From positions 89,812 through 153,811 of the forward strand of contig JACJWG010000012.1 in assembly GCA_020637235.1 (NCBI GenBank): 64,000 nucleotides of DNA, read 5' to 3'. Shown one piece after another: positions 40,863 through 49,653 of this stretch (position 1 is the first letter of the stretch; every line of letters begins with the position of its first letter). A program made the translations under genes and the position numbers. Below the pieces are notes generated by a model. It saw only the letters and a program-made list of their open reading frames with translations, did no database searches and was not told the origin of the DNA. Origin of the DNA: Acidimicrobiaceae bacterium. Its GTDB lineage: Bacteria > Actinomycetota > Acidimicrobiia > Acidimicrobiales > Ilumatobacteraceae.

Positions 40863-42476
40863 GTGACTGCACCTGACCTCCACGCTGCCGCCGACGTCAT
40901 CGAGCTCGCCGACGGGATCGTCGGCAAGGCGATCCGGCACCTCGCCGCATCCGGCGGACCCGAGGCCCACCAGACCCTCGCCTACGACCTCGCTCACGCG
41001 GCCGCGCAGGTGGAGACCGCACGATCGCTGCTCGACTACGGCGGCAAGGGCGAGGTGGAGGCGAAGATCACCTGCGCGTTCACCGCCGACATGGCCCACG
41101 ACCTGATCACCCGACTCGCCGGACGTGAGGCGCTGTGGGGTCTGGAGGTCGCACCGCTGCGCGACGCACACCCGTTCCTCGCCGCGTACCGCGACCCGGC
41201 GTTCCTCGCCTCGCTCGCCGCGACGCCGGGACCGCGTCACCTCGATCCCGACTTCGAGATGGTGCAGGACACCTTCCGCTCGTTCGCCGACAACGAGATC
41301 AAGCCACGCGCCGAACACGTGCACCGGCACAACGACGACGTGCCCGAGGAGATCATCTCGGGTCTCGCCGAGATGGGCGTGTTCGGCCTCAGCGTGCCGG
41401 CGGAGTACGGCGGCTACAGCGAGGGCGGCGACGGCGAGTACATCGGCATGGTGGTGGCCACCGAGGAGCTGAGCCGCGGCTCGCTCGGCATCGGCGGCTC
41501 GCTGATCACCCGCCCCGAGATCCTCACCCGCGCGCTCGTGCACGGCGGCACCGAGGAGCAGAAGCAGCAGTGGCTGCCCAAGCTCGCGATCGCCGAGGTG
41601 ATGGCCGCGGTGGCCGTGACCGAGCCCGACTACGGCAGCGACGTCGCCGGGTTGAAGGTGACCGCCACGCCGGCGCCCGGCCCCGGCGGCGCCGACGGAT
41701 GGGTGATCAACGGCGTGAAGACGTGGTGCACCTTCGGTGGCCGCGCCGACGTGCTGATGCTGCTCGCCCGCACCGACCCCGACCGCTCGAAGACCCACCG
41801 CGGGCTCAGCATGTTCATCGTGCCCAAGCCGCGCGGCAACGGCCACGGCTTCGAGTTCACCCAGCCGGCCGACGGCGAGTTCTCGGGCGGCAAGCTCGAG
41901 GGTCGGGCGATCGACACGATCGGCTACCGCGGCATGCACAGTTACGAGATCGCGCTCGACAACTGGTGGGTGCCGGCCGACCACCTGATCGGCGGCGAGG
42001 CGGGGCTCGGCAAGGGGTTCTACTACCAGATGCAGGGCTTCGAGAACGGCAGGCTGCAGACCGCGGCCCGCGCCGTCGGCGTGATGCAGGCCGCGTACGA
42101 GGCCGCGCTCGACTACGCCGAGAATCGCAAGGTCTTCGGGGCGCCGATCATGGACTACGAGCTCACGCAGGTGAAGCTCGGGCGAATGGCCGTGCTGATC
42201 CAGGCGGGCCGGCAGTTCTCGTACTCGGTCGCGAGGTTGATGGCCAAGGGCGAGGGCGCGATGGAGGCCAGCATGGTGAAGGCCTACGTCTGCAAGGCCG
42301 CGGAGTGGGTGGCGCGCGAGGCGATGCAGATCCACGGCGGATTCGGGTACGCGGAGGAGTACAGCGTGAGCCGCCTCTACGTCGACGCCCGCGTGCTCAG
42401 CATCTTCGAGGGCGCCGACGAGACGTTGTGCCTCAAGGTGATCGCCCGCCGCCTCTGCGACTCGGCCGGCGGCTGA
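40863..42476 (+). CDS. Acyl-CoA dehydrogenase, probable (2S)-methylsuccinyl-CoA dehydrogenase
   Basis: A 537-residue flavoprotein, about 140 residues longer than common acyl-CoA dehydrogenases because of an N-terminal helical extension (residues 1-130). The core has AVAVTEPDYGSDVAGL, then the FAD region and a C-terminal IHGGFGYAEEYSVSRLYVDA with SIFEGADETLCLKVIARRL. This extension and C-terminus recall Mcd of the ethylmalonyl-CoA pathway, which oxidises methylsuccinyl-CoA to mesaconyl-CoA. A MaoC hydratase at 36.3 kb and CoA lyases at 48.6 and 49.7 kb would fit the next steps. Another branched substrate is possible. Confidence 0.8.
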   Translation: MTAPDLHAAADVIELADGIVGKAIRHLAASGGPEAHQTLAYDLAHAAAQVETARSLLDYGGKGEVEAKITCAFTADMAHDLITRLAGREALWGLEVAPLRDAHPFLAAYRDPAFLASLAATPGPRHLDPDFEMVQDTFRSFADNEIKPRAEHVHRHNDDVPEEIISGLAEMGVFGLSVPAEYGGYSEGGDGEYIGMVVATEELSRGSLGIGGSLITRPEILTRALVHGGTEEQKQQWLPKLAIAEVMAAVAVTEPDYGSDVAGLKVTATPAPGPGGADGWVINGVKTWCTFGGRADVLMLLARTDPDRSKTHRGLSMFIVPKPRGNGHGFEFTQPADGEFSGGKLEGRAIDTIGYRGMHSYEIALDNWWVPADHLIGGEAGLGKGFYYQMQGFENGRLQTAARAVGVMQAAYEAALDYAENRKVFGAPIMDYELTQVKLGRMAVLIQAGRQFSYSVARLMAKGEGAMEASMVKAYVCKAAEWVAREAMQIHGGFGYAEEYSVSRLYVDARVLSIFEGADETLCLKVIARRLCDSAGG

Positions 42477-42527
42477 GGCCGAGCGGCCGAGGGCCGGCGG
42501 CCGAGCGATCGGGCCGGGGGGATCGGG

Positions 42528-44195
42528 GTGCGGCTCGACCGCCGTGAGTTCGTCCGTGGCGCACTCGCCACGGCGCTGGCGTTCGGGGCGAGCAGCTGTG
42601 TCCGGTCGGCGCTCTCCCGGGGCACGGTCGCGGGTGACGGGCCCTACGGGCCGCTCGGACCACCGGACGCGAACGGCATCGCGCTCCCCGCCGGGTTCAC
42701 GAGCCGGTTGCTCGCCACCTCGGGCGACGTCGTCGCGGGCTCCGACCTCGTGTGGCACGAGGCGCCCGACGGCGGGGCCTGCTTCGCATCGGTCGACGGT
42801 GGCTGGGTCTACGTGTCGAACTCGGAGGTGGCCGACGGAGGTGGTGGTGCGTCGGCGCTCCGCTTCGCAGCCGATGGCTCGCTCGTCGGCGCACACCGCG
42901 TGCTGGCCGGCACCAGCCGCAACTGCGCGGGCGGCGCCACGGTGGCGGGTACGTGGTTGTCGTGCGAGGAGAACGGGGCGAACGGCCAGGTGTACGAGTG
43001 CGATCCGCACCGCACGGCGGCGGTGCTGCGACCGGCGCTCGGCTCGTTCAACCACGAGGCGGCGGCCGAGGACCCGCTGACGCGTGCGATCTACCTGTCG
43101 GAGGACGATCCCGTCGGGCGCCTCTACCGGTTCGTGCCCAGCCGAGCGGGCGACCTCGCCGCTGGCGAGCTCTTCGCCGCTGCCGTCGACGGCGGGGTGG
43201 TGACCTGGGTGCCGACGGCCACGACGAGACCGGACCGCCAACCGCGCACCACACCGTTCGCCGGCGGCGAGGGGTTGTGCATCGAGGGGCGTTCGCTGAT
43301 GCTCACCACGAAGTACGACCGACGCGTGTGGGAGCTCGACCTCGACGAACAGACGATCGCGGTGTTGTACGACGCGGCGGTGACGCCCGACGCGGCGCTC
43401 GACGCGGTCGACAACTGCGCCTCCCACACGCCCTCCGGCGACCTGTACGTCTGCGAGGACGGGGGCAACATGGAGGTGTGCCTGATCGCCGCTGCCGACG
43501 GCGATCGACCGCGTGTCGTCTCGCCGTTCCTGCGGATCGAGGGCCACGCCGACTCGGAGTGGTGCGGTATCGCGTTCTCACCCGACCAGCGCCGGATCTA
43601 CCTCAGCTCGCAGCGTGGGTCCGACGGCCGGGGACGCACCTACGAGATCGCCGGCCCGTTCCGGTCGCCGGTGGTCGAGGTGCCGCTCGTCGGATTCGGC
43701 GCGACCTGGCGTGCTTCGGTCACGGCAGCTCCGCCGCCGGCGTCGTGGACCTCGGCCGGATTCGACGACGGCTCGTGGGTCGTCGGCGCGGCACCGCTCG
43801 GCTACGGCGACCCCGTCGCGACCGTGCTGACGCCCGGCGGTACGCCGTCCGACCGGCCGATCACCGCCTGGTTCCGCCACGTCTTCACCGTCGCCGGCAC
43901 CGAGCCCGTCACCGACCTCACCCTGCGCATCCGCCGCGACGACGGCGCGGTCGTGCACCTCGACGGCTCCGAGCTCACCCGGACCAACATGCCCGCCGGC
44001 CCGGTCACCGCCGCCACCCACGCCCTGTCGAGCACCAACGACGCCGCCGAGACCGAGATCCACACGATCGCGCTGCCCGGCCGCATCCTGGCCCCCGGCA
44101 CCCACGTCCTCGCCGTCGAGGTCCATCAGTACCAGCCGAGCAGTAGCGACCTCACCTTCGACCTCGCACTCGCCGGCCGGACGTCCAGCTGGTGA
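42528..44195 (+). CDS. PhoX-like (DUF839) exported protein with C-terminal beta domain
   Basis: A 555-residue protein with a twin-arginine signal (RREFVRGALATALAFGASSC) ending at a Cys, thus likely exported folded and lipid-anchored. The middle resembles PhoX-type alkaline phosphatases: NCAGGATVAGTWLSCEEN near residue 130, FNHEAAAEDP near 169 and EGLCIEGRSLML near 250, motifs that bind Fe and Ca in PhoX. The last 170 residues form a separate beta-rich domain (FRHVFTVAGTEPVTDLTLRI) with a carbohydrate-binding look. It may release phosphate from organic esters. GTG 42528 is the start. Confidence 0.78.
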   Translation: MRLDRREFVRGALATALAFGASSCVRSALSRGTVAGDGPYGPLGPPDANGIALPAGFTSRLLATSGDVVAGSDLVWHEAPDGGACFASVDGGWVYVSNSEVADGGGGASALRFAADGSLVGAHRVLAGTSRNCAGGATVAGTWLSCEENGANGQVYECDPHRTAAVLRPALGSFNHEAAAEDPLTRAIYLSEDDPVGRLYRFVPSRAGDLAAGELFAAAVDGGVVTWVPTATTRPDRQPRTTPFAGGEGLCIEGRSLMLTTKYDRRVWELDLDEQTIAVLYDAAVTPDAALDAVDNCASHTPSGDLYVCEDGGNMEVCLIAAADGDRPRVVSPFLRIEGHADSEWCGIAFSPDQRRIYLSSQRGSDGRGRTYEIAGPFRSPVVEVPLVGFGATWRASVTAAPPPASWTSAGFDDGSWVVGAAPLGYGDPVATVLTPGGTPSDRPITAWFRHVFTVAGTEPVTDLTLRIRRDDGAVVHLDGSELTRTNMPAGPVTAATHALSSTNDAAETEIHTIALPGRILAPGTHVLAVEVHQYQPSSSDLTFDLALAGRTSSW

Positions 44196-44204
44196 TCGAG
44201 TGGA

Positions 44205-45467
44205 TCAGCGCAGTGCGCGCAGGCCGCTGGCCCGCCACAGCGCCAGCAGCACACAGCAGAGGCCGACGAGCCCGAAGGTGCTCACGGTCGCCTGCGCCCC
44301 GATCGCAGCGGCCAGCAGCGCAGCGACGAGACCTCCGATCGGCAACAGACCGGCGTTCACCAACGCGCTGAGCGCCATCACCCGACCCATCCGGTCCTGC
44401 GGGGTGAGTTCCTGGATCAGCGCCTGGTTGAGGTTGACGTAGAACCCGCCGGTGAGGCCCCAGGTGAACAGGAGCACTTGCAGTGTCACGAACGACGGCG
44501 CCATGCCCTGCGCGACCTGCCCGAGGCATCCCAGCACCATGAACCCCATGAACACCAGCCCGCGCCGTCGCAGTCGCGACCGCAGACGCATCAAGCCGAC
44601 CGACGTGATCACCAGCCCGAGGCCCATGAGCGCGAACAGCCGGGCCGCCTCCGACGCGTCGCGTCCGAAGTCGTCGCGAGCGATACGAGGCAGCAAGGTG
44701 AACGCGCTCCCCGCCATGAGCAGGCCGCCCGCCGACAGCAGTGCGAACAGCGCGCGGAGCACCTCGTGGTGCCACACGAACCGCAGCGCCTCGCCCACCT
44801 CGGCACGCAGATGACGTCGGCCGGCGACCGGCTCGACCGATGTCGCCGGCGGCACCCGGATCCGCACGGCAGCGGCCAGGCCGGCACCGAACAGCACCGC
44901 CTGCACGAAGAACGCCCAACCGATGCCGGCGCGTTCGATCACGCCGCCGACGACCAGCGGACCGACGATCATCGCGACGTTGGCACCGACCGTCATCAAC
45001 ACCACCGCCTGCATCACTCGCTCGGTGCCCACCAGCACCGGGACGAGCGACGACCGCACCGGCATCGCGAAGGCCACCACGGTGCCGAACGCCGTGGCGA
45101 CGACGAGCGCGACAGGGAGGGACATCGCCCCGGCCCACGACAGGCCGGCCGCGGCGCCGACGACCGTGAGGCCGGCGAGCTGGCTGGTGAGCAGCATCCG
45201 CCGGCGGTCGAGCCGGTCCGCGAGCGCGCCGGCGGTGAGCACGAAGGCGCACACGGGGGCACCCAGGGCGAACACGATCAGCCCGCTCGCCCACGCTGGT
45301 TGGTCGAGGGTGTCCTCGACCAACCAGATGAACGTGAACCGGTCGGCCGAAGTGATCAGTGCGAGCGAAACCGCGTTGGCCCACAGGAAGACGAAGCCGG
45401 TCCCGGCCAGCGACGACCTCGACGACGCCGTCGCCGCGTCCTCCACCGTGCTCCCCACGGCCGACAC
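44205..45467 (-). CDS. Major facilitator superfamily transporter
   Basis: A 420-residue membrane protein with about twelve hydrophobic spans. The A-motif region reads GALADRLDRRRMLLTSQL near residue 82. The length and pattern match MFS proteins of the multidrug or enterobactin-exporter (MFS_3) type. No substrate can be named. Its stop and that of the PhoX-like gene share a weak five-base-pair hairpin (44193-44207). Confidence 0.85.
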   Translation of the reverse strand: MSAVGSTVEDAATASSRSSLAGTGFVFLWANAVSLALITSADRFTFIWLVEDTLDQPAWASGLIVFALGAPVCAFVLTAGALADRLDRRRMLLTSQLAGLTVVGAAAGLSWAGAMSLPVALVVATAFGTVVAFAMPVRSSLVPVLVGTERVMQAVVLMTVGANVAMIVGPLVVGGVIERAGIGWAFFVQAVLFGAGLAAAVRIRVPPATSVEPVAGRRHLRAEVGEALRFVWHHEVLRALFALLSAGGLLMAGSAFTLLPRIARDDFGRDASEAARLFALMGLGLVITSVGLMRLRSRLRRRGLVFMGFMVLGCLGQVAQGMAPSFVTLQVLLFTWGLTGGFYVNLNQALIQELTPQDRMGRVMALSALVNAGLLPIGGLVAALLAAAIGAQATVSTFGLVGLCCVLLALWRASGLRALR

Positions 45468-45487
45468 CGTACGGGGCCGACGATCGA

Positions 45488-47008
45488 TCAGGCGGAGCGG
45501 ACGGCGTCGTCGCCGGTGTCGAGCGGATCGATCGTCCTGCGATCGGGCTCGGACGCCATGCCGGCGTCACCATCGGATCGGGTGCGCCGGAACAGGGTGC
45601 GCACCGCCTTCGACAGCACCTGCTCGACCGTGGCGACGAGGATGATGATGTCGAGATTGAGTGACCAGTTGTCGACGTAGAACAGATCGAGGCGACGGTA
45701 GGCACCGAAGTGCGGGTTGTCGCGGGCCTCCACCTGCCACAGACCGGTGATCCCCGGCGGCATCTGCAACCGGTCGAGCAGGCGGTCGTCGAACTGGGCC
45801 ACCTCGCTCGGCAGCGCCGGCCGCGGGCCGACGATGCTCATCTCGCCCCTGAGCACGTTGAACAGCTGCGGCAGCTCGTCGAGGCTCGTGGCCCGGAGGA
45901 ACCGGCCGACGCGAGTGACCCGCGGGTCGTGCTCGAGCTTGAACAGCGGGCCGTGGCGCTCGTTGCCGGCCTCGGCCACCAGCGCGGCGAGGCGGTCCTC
46001 GGCGTTCACCACCATCGACCGGAACTTCATCATGTGGAACAACTCGCCGTCGCGCCCCACCCGGGTCTGCCGGAAGAGCACGGGCCCACGATCGGTGAAC
46101 GTGATCGCGAGTGCGATGATCACCATCAGCGGCGACACCGCGAGCAGGGTGAACCCGGCGAGCACGACGTCGAGCCATCGCTTCAACTGCTGTTGCCAGC
46201 TGGCGTTCTCCGCGGGCTCGAGGTAGTACATCGACTGGTAGGCCACCGGGGTGGCGCGCAGGCGGCGATGGCTCATGCCGAGCAGGCCGTTGCTCACCTG
46301 GATGTGCACCCCCTCCTCCTCGAGGGTGTGCACCAGCGGGGTGAGCTCGCGGGCGGGCAGCGCGCCGACCACGACGATGACACCCCGGATGTCGAGCTCG
46401 TCGAGACGCTCGTGCACCTCGTGAACGGTGCCGAGGTGCAACGACGCGAGGCCGTGCACGCCGGCGGATGCCGGATCGCCCACCACGCCGCGCACTCGGA
46501 AGCCGGCCTCGGGATGTTCACGGAGCATGGCCACGAGATCGGCGGCGTCGGCGTTGGTCCCCACCACCACGACGTCGCGGAGGTGGTGTCCCGAGGCGCG
46601 CGCTGCCGCCAGCCAGGCCCGGTAGCCGCCGCGGAACCACAGGAGGAGCACCACGAGCAGACCGGGACCGATGAACAGCCACCGGATGTGCACCTCGACG
46701 CTCATCACGGTGAGCAGACCCGCGTGGACGGCGCCCAGCGCCACGGTCACGCGCACGATGCGGCGGATCTCCTCGGTGCGGCTCGAGGCGACACGCGCCA
46801 GGTACAGCCCCTGCAGGTCGAACAGCACGACGCCCGAGGACACGAGCACCGCCTCGATCACGAGCCATTTCCAGATCTCGGTGCCCTCGGAGTACTTCCA
46901 GATCTGCGCCGGCAACCAGGCGATCACCAGTGCCGTCACGTCGAGCGCGACCAACCGCCGTCGGAGGTTCGCGACCTCGAGCTTGCGGGTTCTCGCGTGC
47001 TGCGGCAC
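45488..47008 (-). CDS. Exopolysaccharide sugar transferase (polyprenyl glycosylphosphotransferase)
   Basis: A 506-residue membrane enzyme that moves a sugar-1-phosphate onto polyprenyl phosphate to begin a surface polysaccharide. Four N-terminal spans and a nucleotide-binding-like middle domain (VVVVGTNADAADLVAML) precede the catalytic domain, with MMKFRSM, TSLDELPQLFNVLRGEMSIV, GPRPALP and PGITGLWQV, all hallmarks of this family. GTG 47008 with a GGAAGAG site is preferred; GTG 47074 is an alternative. Other genes for polysaccharide assembly are not in the window, so it stands alone. Confidence 0.9.
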   Translation of the reverse strand: MPQHARTRKLEVANLRRRLVALDVTALVIAWLPAQIWKYSEGTEIWKWLVIEAVLVSSGVVLFDLQGLYLARVASSRTEEIRRIVRVTVALGAVHAGLLTVMSVEVHIRWLFIGPGLLVVLLLWFRGGYRAWLAAARASGHHLRDVVVVGTNADAADLVAMLREHPEAGFRVRGVVGDPASAGVHGLASLHLGTVHEVHERLDELDIRGVIVVVGALPARELTPLVHTLEEEGVHIQVSNGLLGMSHRRLRATPVAYQSMYYLEPAENASWQQQLKRWLDVVLAGFTLLAVSPLMVIIALAITFTDRGPVLFRQTRVGRDGELFHMMKFRSMVVNAEDRLAALVAEAGNERHGPLFKLEHDPRVTRVGRFLRATSLDELPQLFNVLRGEMSIVGPRPALPSEVAQFDDRLLDRLQMPPGITGLWQVEARDNPHFGAYRRLDLFYVDNWSLNLDIIILVATVEQVLSKAVRTLFRRTRSDGDAGMASEPDRRTIDPLDTGDDAVRSA

Positions 47009-47195
47009 GGATGTCTCTCTTCCTGATCGGGCGCCGTCGCTGCGGCGGGCGGAGTCTAGAACGCTTCCTGTCACTGCGTTCCGCGGCCGTCTTGACGATG
47101 TCCGACGCCGAATCGTCGCGATCGAAGACGATCGGGGACGATCGGGGACGACCCGACGTCACCGTCGACGGGCCCGGCCAGACCTCTCGGCCGAG

Positions 47196-47786
47196 TCAGC
47201 CGGCAGCCGTGGGGCGATGCACCGACACGGCGTAGTCGCCGCCGGTGTACGGCGTTCGATCCCACGCCGCCCAGCGGTCGACGAGGTCGAGCCCGGCCGC
47301 GACGGCGTGGCGGTCGTATTCCTCGAGCGACAGGTCGCCCACCCGCACCGAGAACCCGGCGACGACGAGCCCGTCGACCCCGTCGAGGTGCGCGGCCGCC
47401 CGCGCGACGAGCGCGGCGCGCGACTCGGCGCGGCAGAACAGCATCACGTTGCCCGGCATCGCCACCACGTGGAACCGTCGTCCGAGCTCCATCGTCGCCA
47501 GGTCGACGCATCGCCACTCGACGTCCGGTGCCTTGGCCCGGGCGAGGGCGAGCAGGTCGTCGTCGAGGTCGACGCCCATCACCTCGATGCCACGACGATG
47601 CAGTTCGATCGCGACCCGTCCCGTTCCGCACCCGGCGTCGAGCACGCTGCGAGGCCGGAGCGACGACAGCAGGTCGGCCTCGCCGTGGGCGTCGGGGTGG
47701 CCGAAGCGCGACTCGTACTCGCCGAGGTCGACGGTGGCGCGCCAGCGTGCCCACTGCGGGCTGACGTGCTCACCTGCGCTGGTCAT
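47196..47786 (-). CDS. Class I SAM-dependent methyltransferase
   Basis: A 196-residue Rossmann-fold protein. The AdoMet-binding motif I is VLDAGCGTGRVAIEL near residue 48, the acidic loop VMGVDLDDDLL near 70 and motif AMPGNVMLF near 107. The target is unknown. The gap of about 190 bases downstream, to the sugar transferase, shows no gene. Its start lies 12 bases from a tandem repeat. Confidence 0.85.
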   Translation of the reverse strand: MTSAGEHVSPQWARWRATVDLGEYESRFGHPDAHGEADLLSSLRPRSVLDAGCGTGRVAIELHRRGIEVMGVDLDDDLLALARAKAPDVEWRCVDLATMELGRRFHVVAMPGNVMLFCRAESRAALVARAAAHLDGVDGLVVAGFSVRVGDLSLEEYDRHAVAAGLDLVDRWAAWDRTPYTGGDYAVSVHRPTAAG

Positions 47787-47797
47787 GCAGCCGCCCG

Positions 47798-47877
47798 CAG
47801 ACCCACGTCAGACCCACGTCAGACCCACGTCAGACCCACGTCAGACCCACGTCAGACCCACGTCAGACCCACGTCAG
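47798..47877. repeat. Tandem repeat, seven perfect copies of an 11-base unit
   Basis: The unit CAGACCCACGT is repeated seven times without a change (47798-47874), followed by CAG. It lies in the gap between two minus-strand genes and includes the stop codon and last codon of the HAD hydrolase gene. The number of copies is likely to vary between strains. Confidence 0.9.
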
Positions 47878-48546
47878 GAGGTCGAGGAGCGACACGATGC
47901 GGTCGAAGTCGGCTTCGGGATGATCACCGTGGGGGTCGAGCAGGATCGGATGCAATCCGGCCGCCCGCGCGCCGCCGACGTCCATCGTGATCGAGTCGCC
48001 GACATAGGCGATGCGATCCCGAGCGAGTCCGGTGAAGTGCTCGAGGGCCGGCTCGAAGATCGCCGGATCGGGCTTCGCCACGCCGACGACGTGGCTGTCG
48101 ATCACCACCCGCACCGATGCGCCGTCGCCGTCGCCCACCTGACAGACACCGCTGCGTCGCAGGATCTCCTCGATCTGACCGCTCGCGTTGGACACCACGC
48201 CGATCGGGACGTCCCGAGCGGCCAATTGCCGCAGCGCCTCGACGCTGTCGGGGATCGGCCAGCGCCACAGGTGCGCAGTGCGAGTACGGCCGAGTACGTA
48301 CATCGCCGGCTCGTGGTCGTGCGCCGGGACCCCGACGGCGCTCACGTACGCGAGGTCGTACTCCGACCAGTCGGTCTCCCCGGACCCGGAACGGCTCTTG
48401 GCAGCCATCGCCGAGTAGTGGGCCCGGCAGTGGACGTGCTCGGACGGATCGGCGCCGTAGTAGGCCAGCAGCGGCCCGAGCACGGTGGGATCGGGCAGCA
48501 CCAGGATCCCGCCCGCGTCGAACAGGATTGCATCGAATCGGGACAC
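47863..48546 (-). CDS. HAD-superfamily hydrolase
   Basis: A 227-residue phosphatase-like protein. HAD motif I is ILFDAGGILVLPDP (Asp9 nucleophile, but with a second Asp replaced by Gly in DAGG), motif II is GVVSNASG, the lysine motif is GVAKPDPAIFE and motif III/IV is YVGDSITMDV. The DAGG form at the first motif is a departure from the usual DxD and could alter activity, although DxxG forms occur in other HAD proteins. GTG 48546 is the start. Its last codon and stop lie inside the 11-base tandem repeat. Confidence 0.85.
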   Translation of the reverse strand: MSRFDAILFDAGGILVLPDPTVLGPLLAYYGADPSEHVHCRAHYSAMAAKSRSGSGETDWSEYDLAYVSAVGVPAHDHEPAMYVLGRTRTAHLWRWPIPDSVEALRQLAARDVPIGVVSNASGQIEEILRRSGVCQVGDGDGASVRVVIDSHVVGVAKPDPAIFEPALEHFTGLARDRIAYVGDSITMDVGGARAAGLHPILLDPHGDHPEADFDRIVSLLDLLTWV

Positions 48547-48552
48547 GGCTCC

Positions 48553-48558
48553 TACCCT
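48553..48558 (+). promoter_or_regulatory. -10 box TACCCT
   Basis: TACCCT ends nine bases before ATG 48568 of the first CoA-ester lyase gene. Confidence 0.35.
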
Positions 48559-48567
48559 TGCAGATCG

Positions 48568-49629
48568 ATGCGCAGCGCCCGTGACTTCTTCAAGCCGCTC
48601 GCCGCCGGAGCCCCCGAGCCGGTCCGCGAGATCCCGTTCCGTCCGAGCCGGGTGATCCACTTCTTCCCACCGCAGAACGCGAAGGTGGTGGCCAAGCTGC
48701 CCGAGGTGATCCCGACGGTCGACATCCTGCTCGGCAACCTCGAGGACGCGATCCCGATGGCCGACAAGGACGCTGCCCGCCAGGGGCTCGTCGACGTCGC
48801 CCGCACGGTCGACATGGGCACCACCCAACTGTGGACGCGGGTGAACAGCCTGGACTCCCCCTGGTTCCTCGACGACGTCACGACCCTCGTCACCGAGGTC
48901 GGCGAGCAGCTCGACGTGATCATGGTGCCGAAGGTGGAGGGCCCCGAGGACATCCACTACGTCGATCGTCTGCTCGCACAACTCGAGGCGAAGGCGAAGT
49001 TGAGCAAGCCGCTGCTCGTGCACGCGATCCTCGAGACCGCCCGTGGCGTGGCGAACATCGAGGAGATCTGTGCCGCGTCGCCCCGCATGCAGGGCCTGTC
49101 GCTCGGCCCGGCCGACCTGGCCGCCAACCGGCGGATGAAGACCACTCGCGTCGGCGGCGGCCATCCCGACTACGTGGTGCGCGTCGACCCGCCCGCCGGC
49201 GACGACGGCCCGCAGTACGACGCCCCGCGGGCCACGTTCCAGCAAGACCTGTGGCACTACACGATCGCCCGCATGGTCGACGCCTGTGTGACGTTCGGGT
49301 TGCTGCCGTTCTACGGCCCGTTCGGCGACATCAAGGACACCGTCGCCTGCGAGGACCAGTTCCGCAACGCCTACCTGCTCGGCTGCGTGGGTGCGTGGAG
49401 CCTGCACCCGGTGCAGGTGGAGATCGCGAAGCGGGTGTTCAGCCCGCGGCCCGACGACGTCCGCCAGGCGCAACGCGTGATCGACGCGATGGGTGATGGC
49501 ACCGGCGCGATCATGCTCGACGGGAAGATGGAAGACGATGCCTCGGTGAAGCAGTGCAAGGTGGTCGTCGAACTCGCCCGCCAGTTGGCCGCCCGCGATC
49601 CGCACCTGGCCGAGGCCTACGGGTTCTGA
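48568..49629 (+). CDS. CoA-ester lyase (HpcH/HpaI aldolase family, malyl-CoA lyase-like)
   Basis: A 353-residue TIM-barrel enzyme of the CitE/Mcl family, which cleaves or condenses malyl-CoA-type esters. The features are ILLGNLEDAIPMADKDAAR near residue 51 with the acidic metal-binding residues, KVEGPEDIHYVDRL near 117, and HAILETARGVANIEEI near 151, where Glu binds Mg. It has about 30 extra residues compared with common malyl-CoA lyases. It is followed by a second lyase after 24 bases, in one transcript. In the ethylmalonyl-CoA pathway these enzymes split methylmalyl-CoA to glyoxylate and propionyl-CoA. Confidence 0.86.
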   Translation: MRSARDFFKPLAAGAPEPVREIPFRPSRVIHFFPPQNAKVVAKLPEVIPTVDILLGNLEDAIPMADKDAARQGLVDVARTVDMGTTQLWTRVNSLDSPWFLDDVTTLVTEVGEQLDVIMVPKVEGPEDIHYVDRLLAQLEAKAKLSKPLLVHAILETARGVANIEEICAASPRMQGLSLGPADLAANRRMKTTRVGGGHPDYVVRVDPPAGDDGPQYDAPRATFQQDLWHYTIARMVDACVTFGLLPFYGPFGDIKDTVACEDQFRNAYLLGCVGAWSLHPVQVEIAKRVFSPRPDDVRQAQRVIDAMGDGTGAIMLDGKMEDDASVKQCKVVVELARQLAARDPHLAEAYGF

Positions 49630-49653
49630 CCCGAATCCTGGAGGAGAACCGTC

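Noticed and set aside
40119..43547. A 1142-codon open frame on the minus strand, and other very long frames such as 25508-28264 (+)
   Set aside because: These run opposite to well-recognised enzymes and have the Arg/His/Pro-rich composition of antisense frames in GC-rich DNA. The real genes lie on the other strand or in another frame.
47009..47195. A small gene between the sugar transferase and the methyltransferase
   Set aside because: No frame with protein-like character was seen. The GTG at 47074 may simply extend the sugar transferase.
47798..47877. CRISPR array
   Set aside because: The 11-base units are directly joined with no spacers and no cas genes are present.
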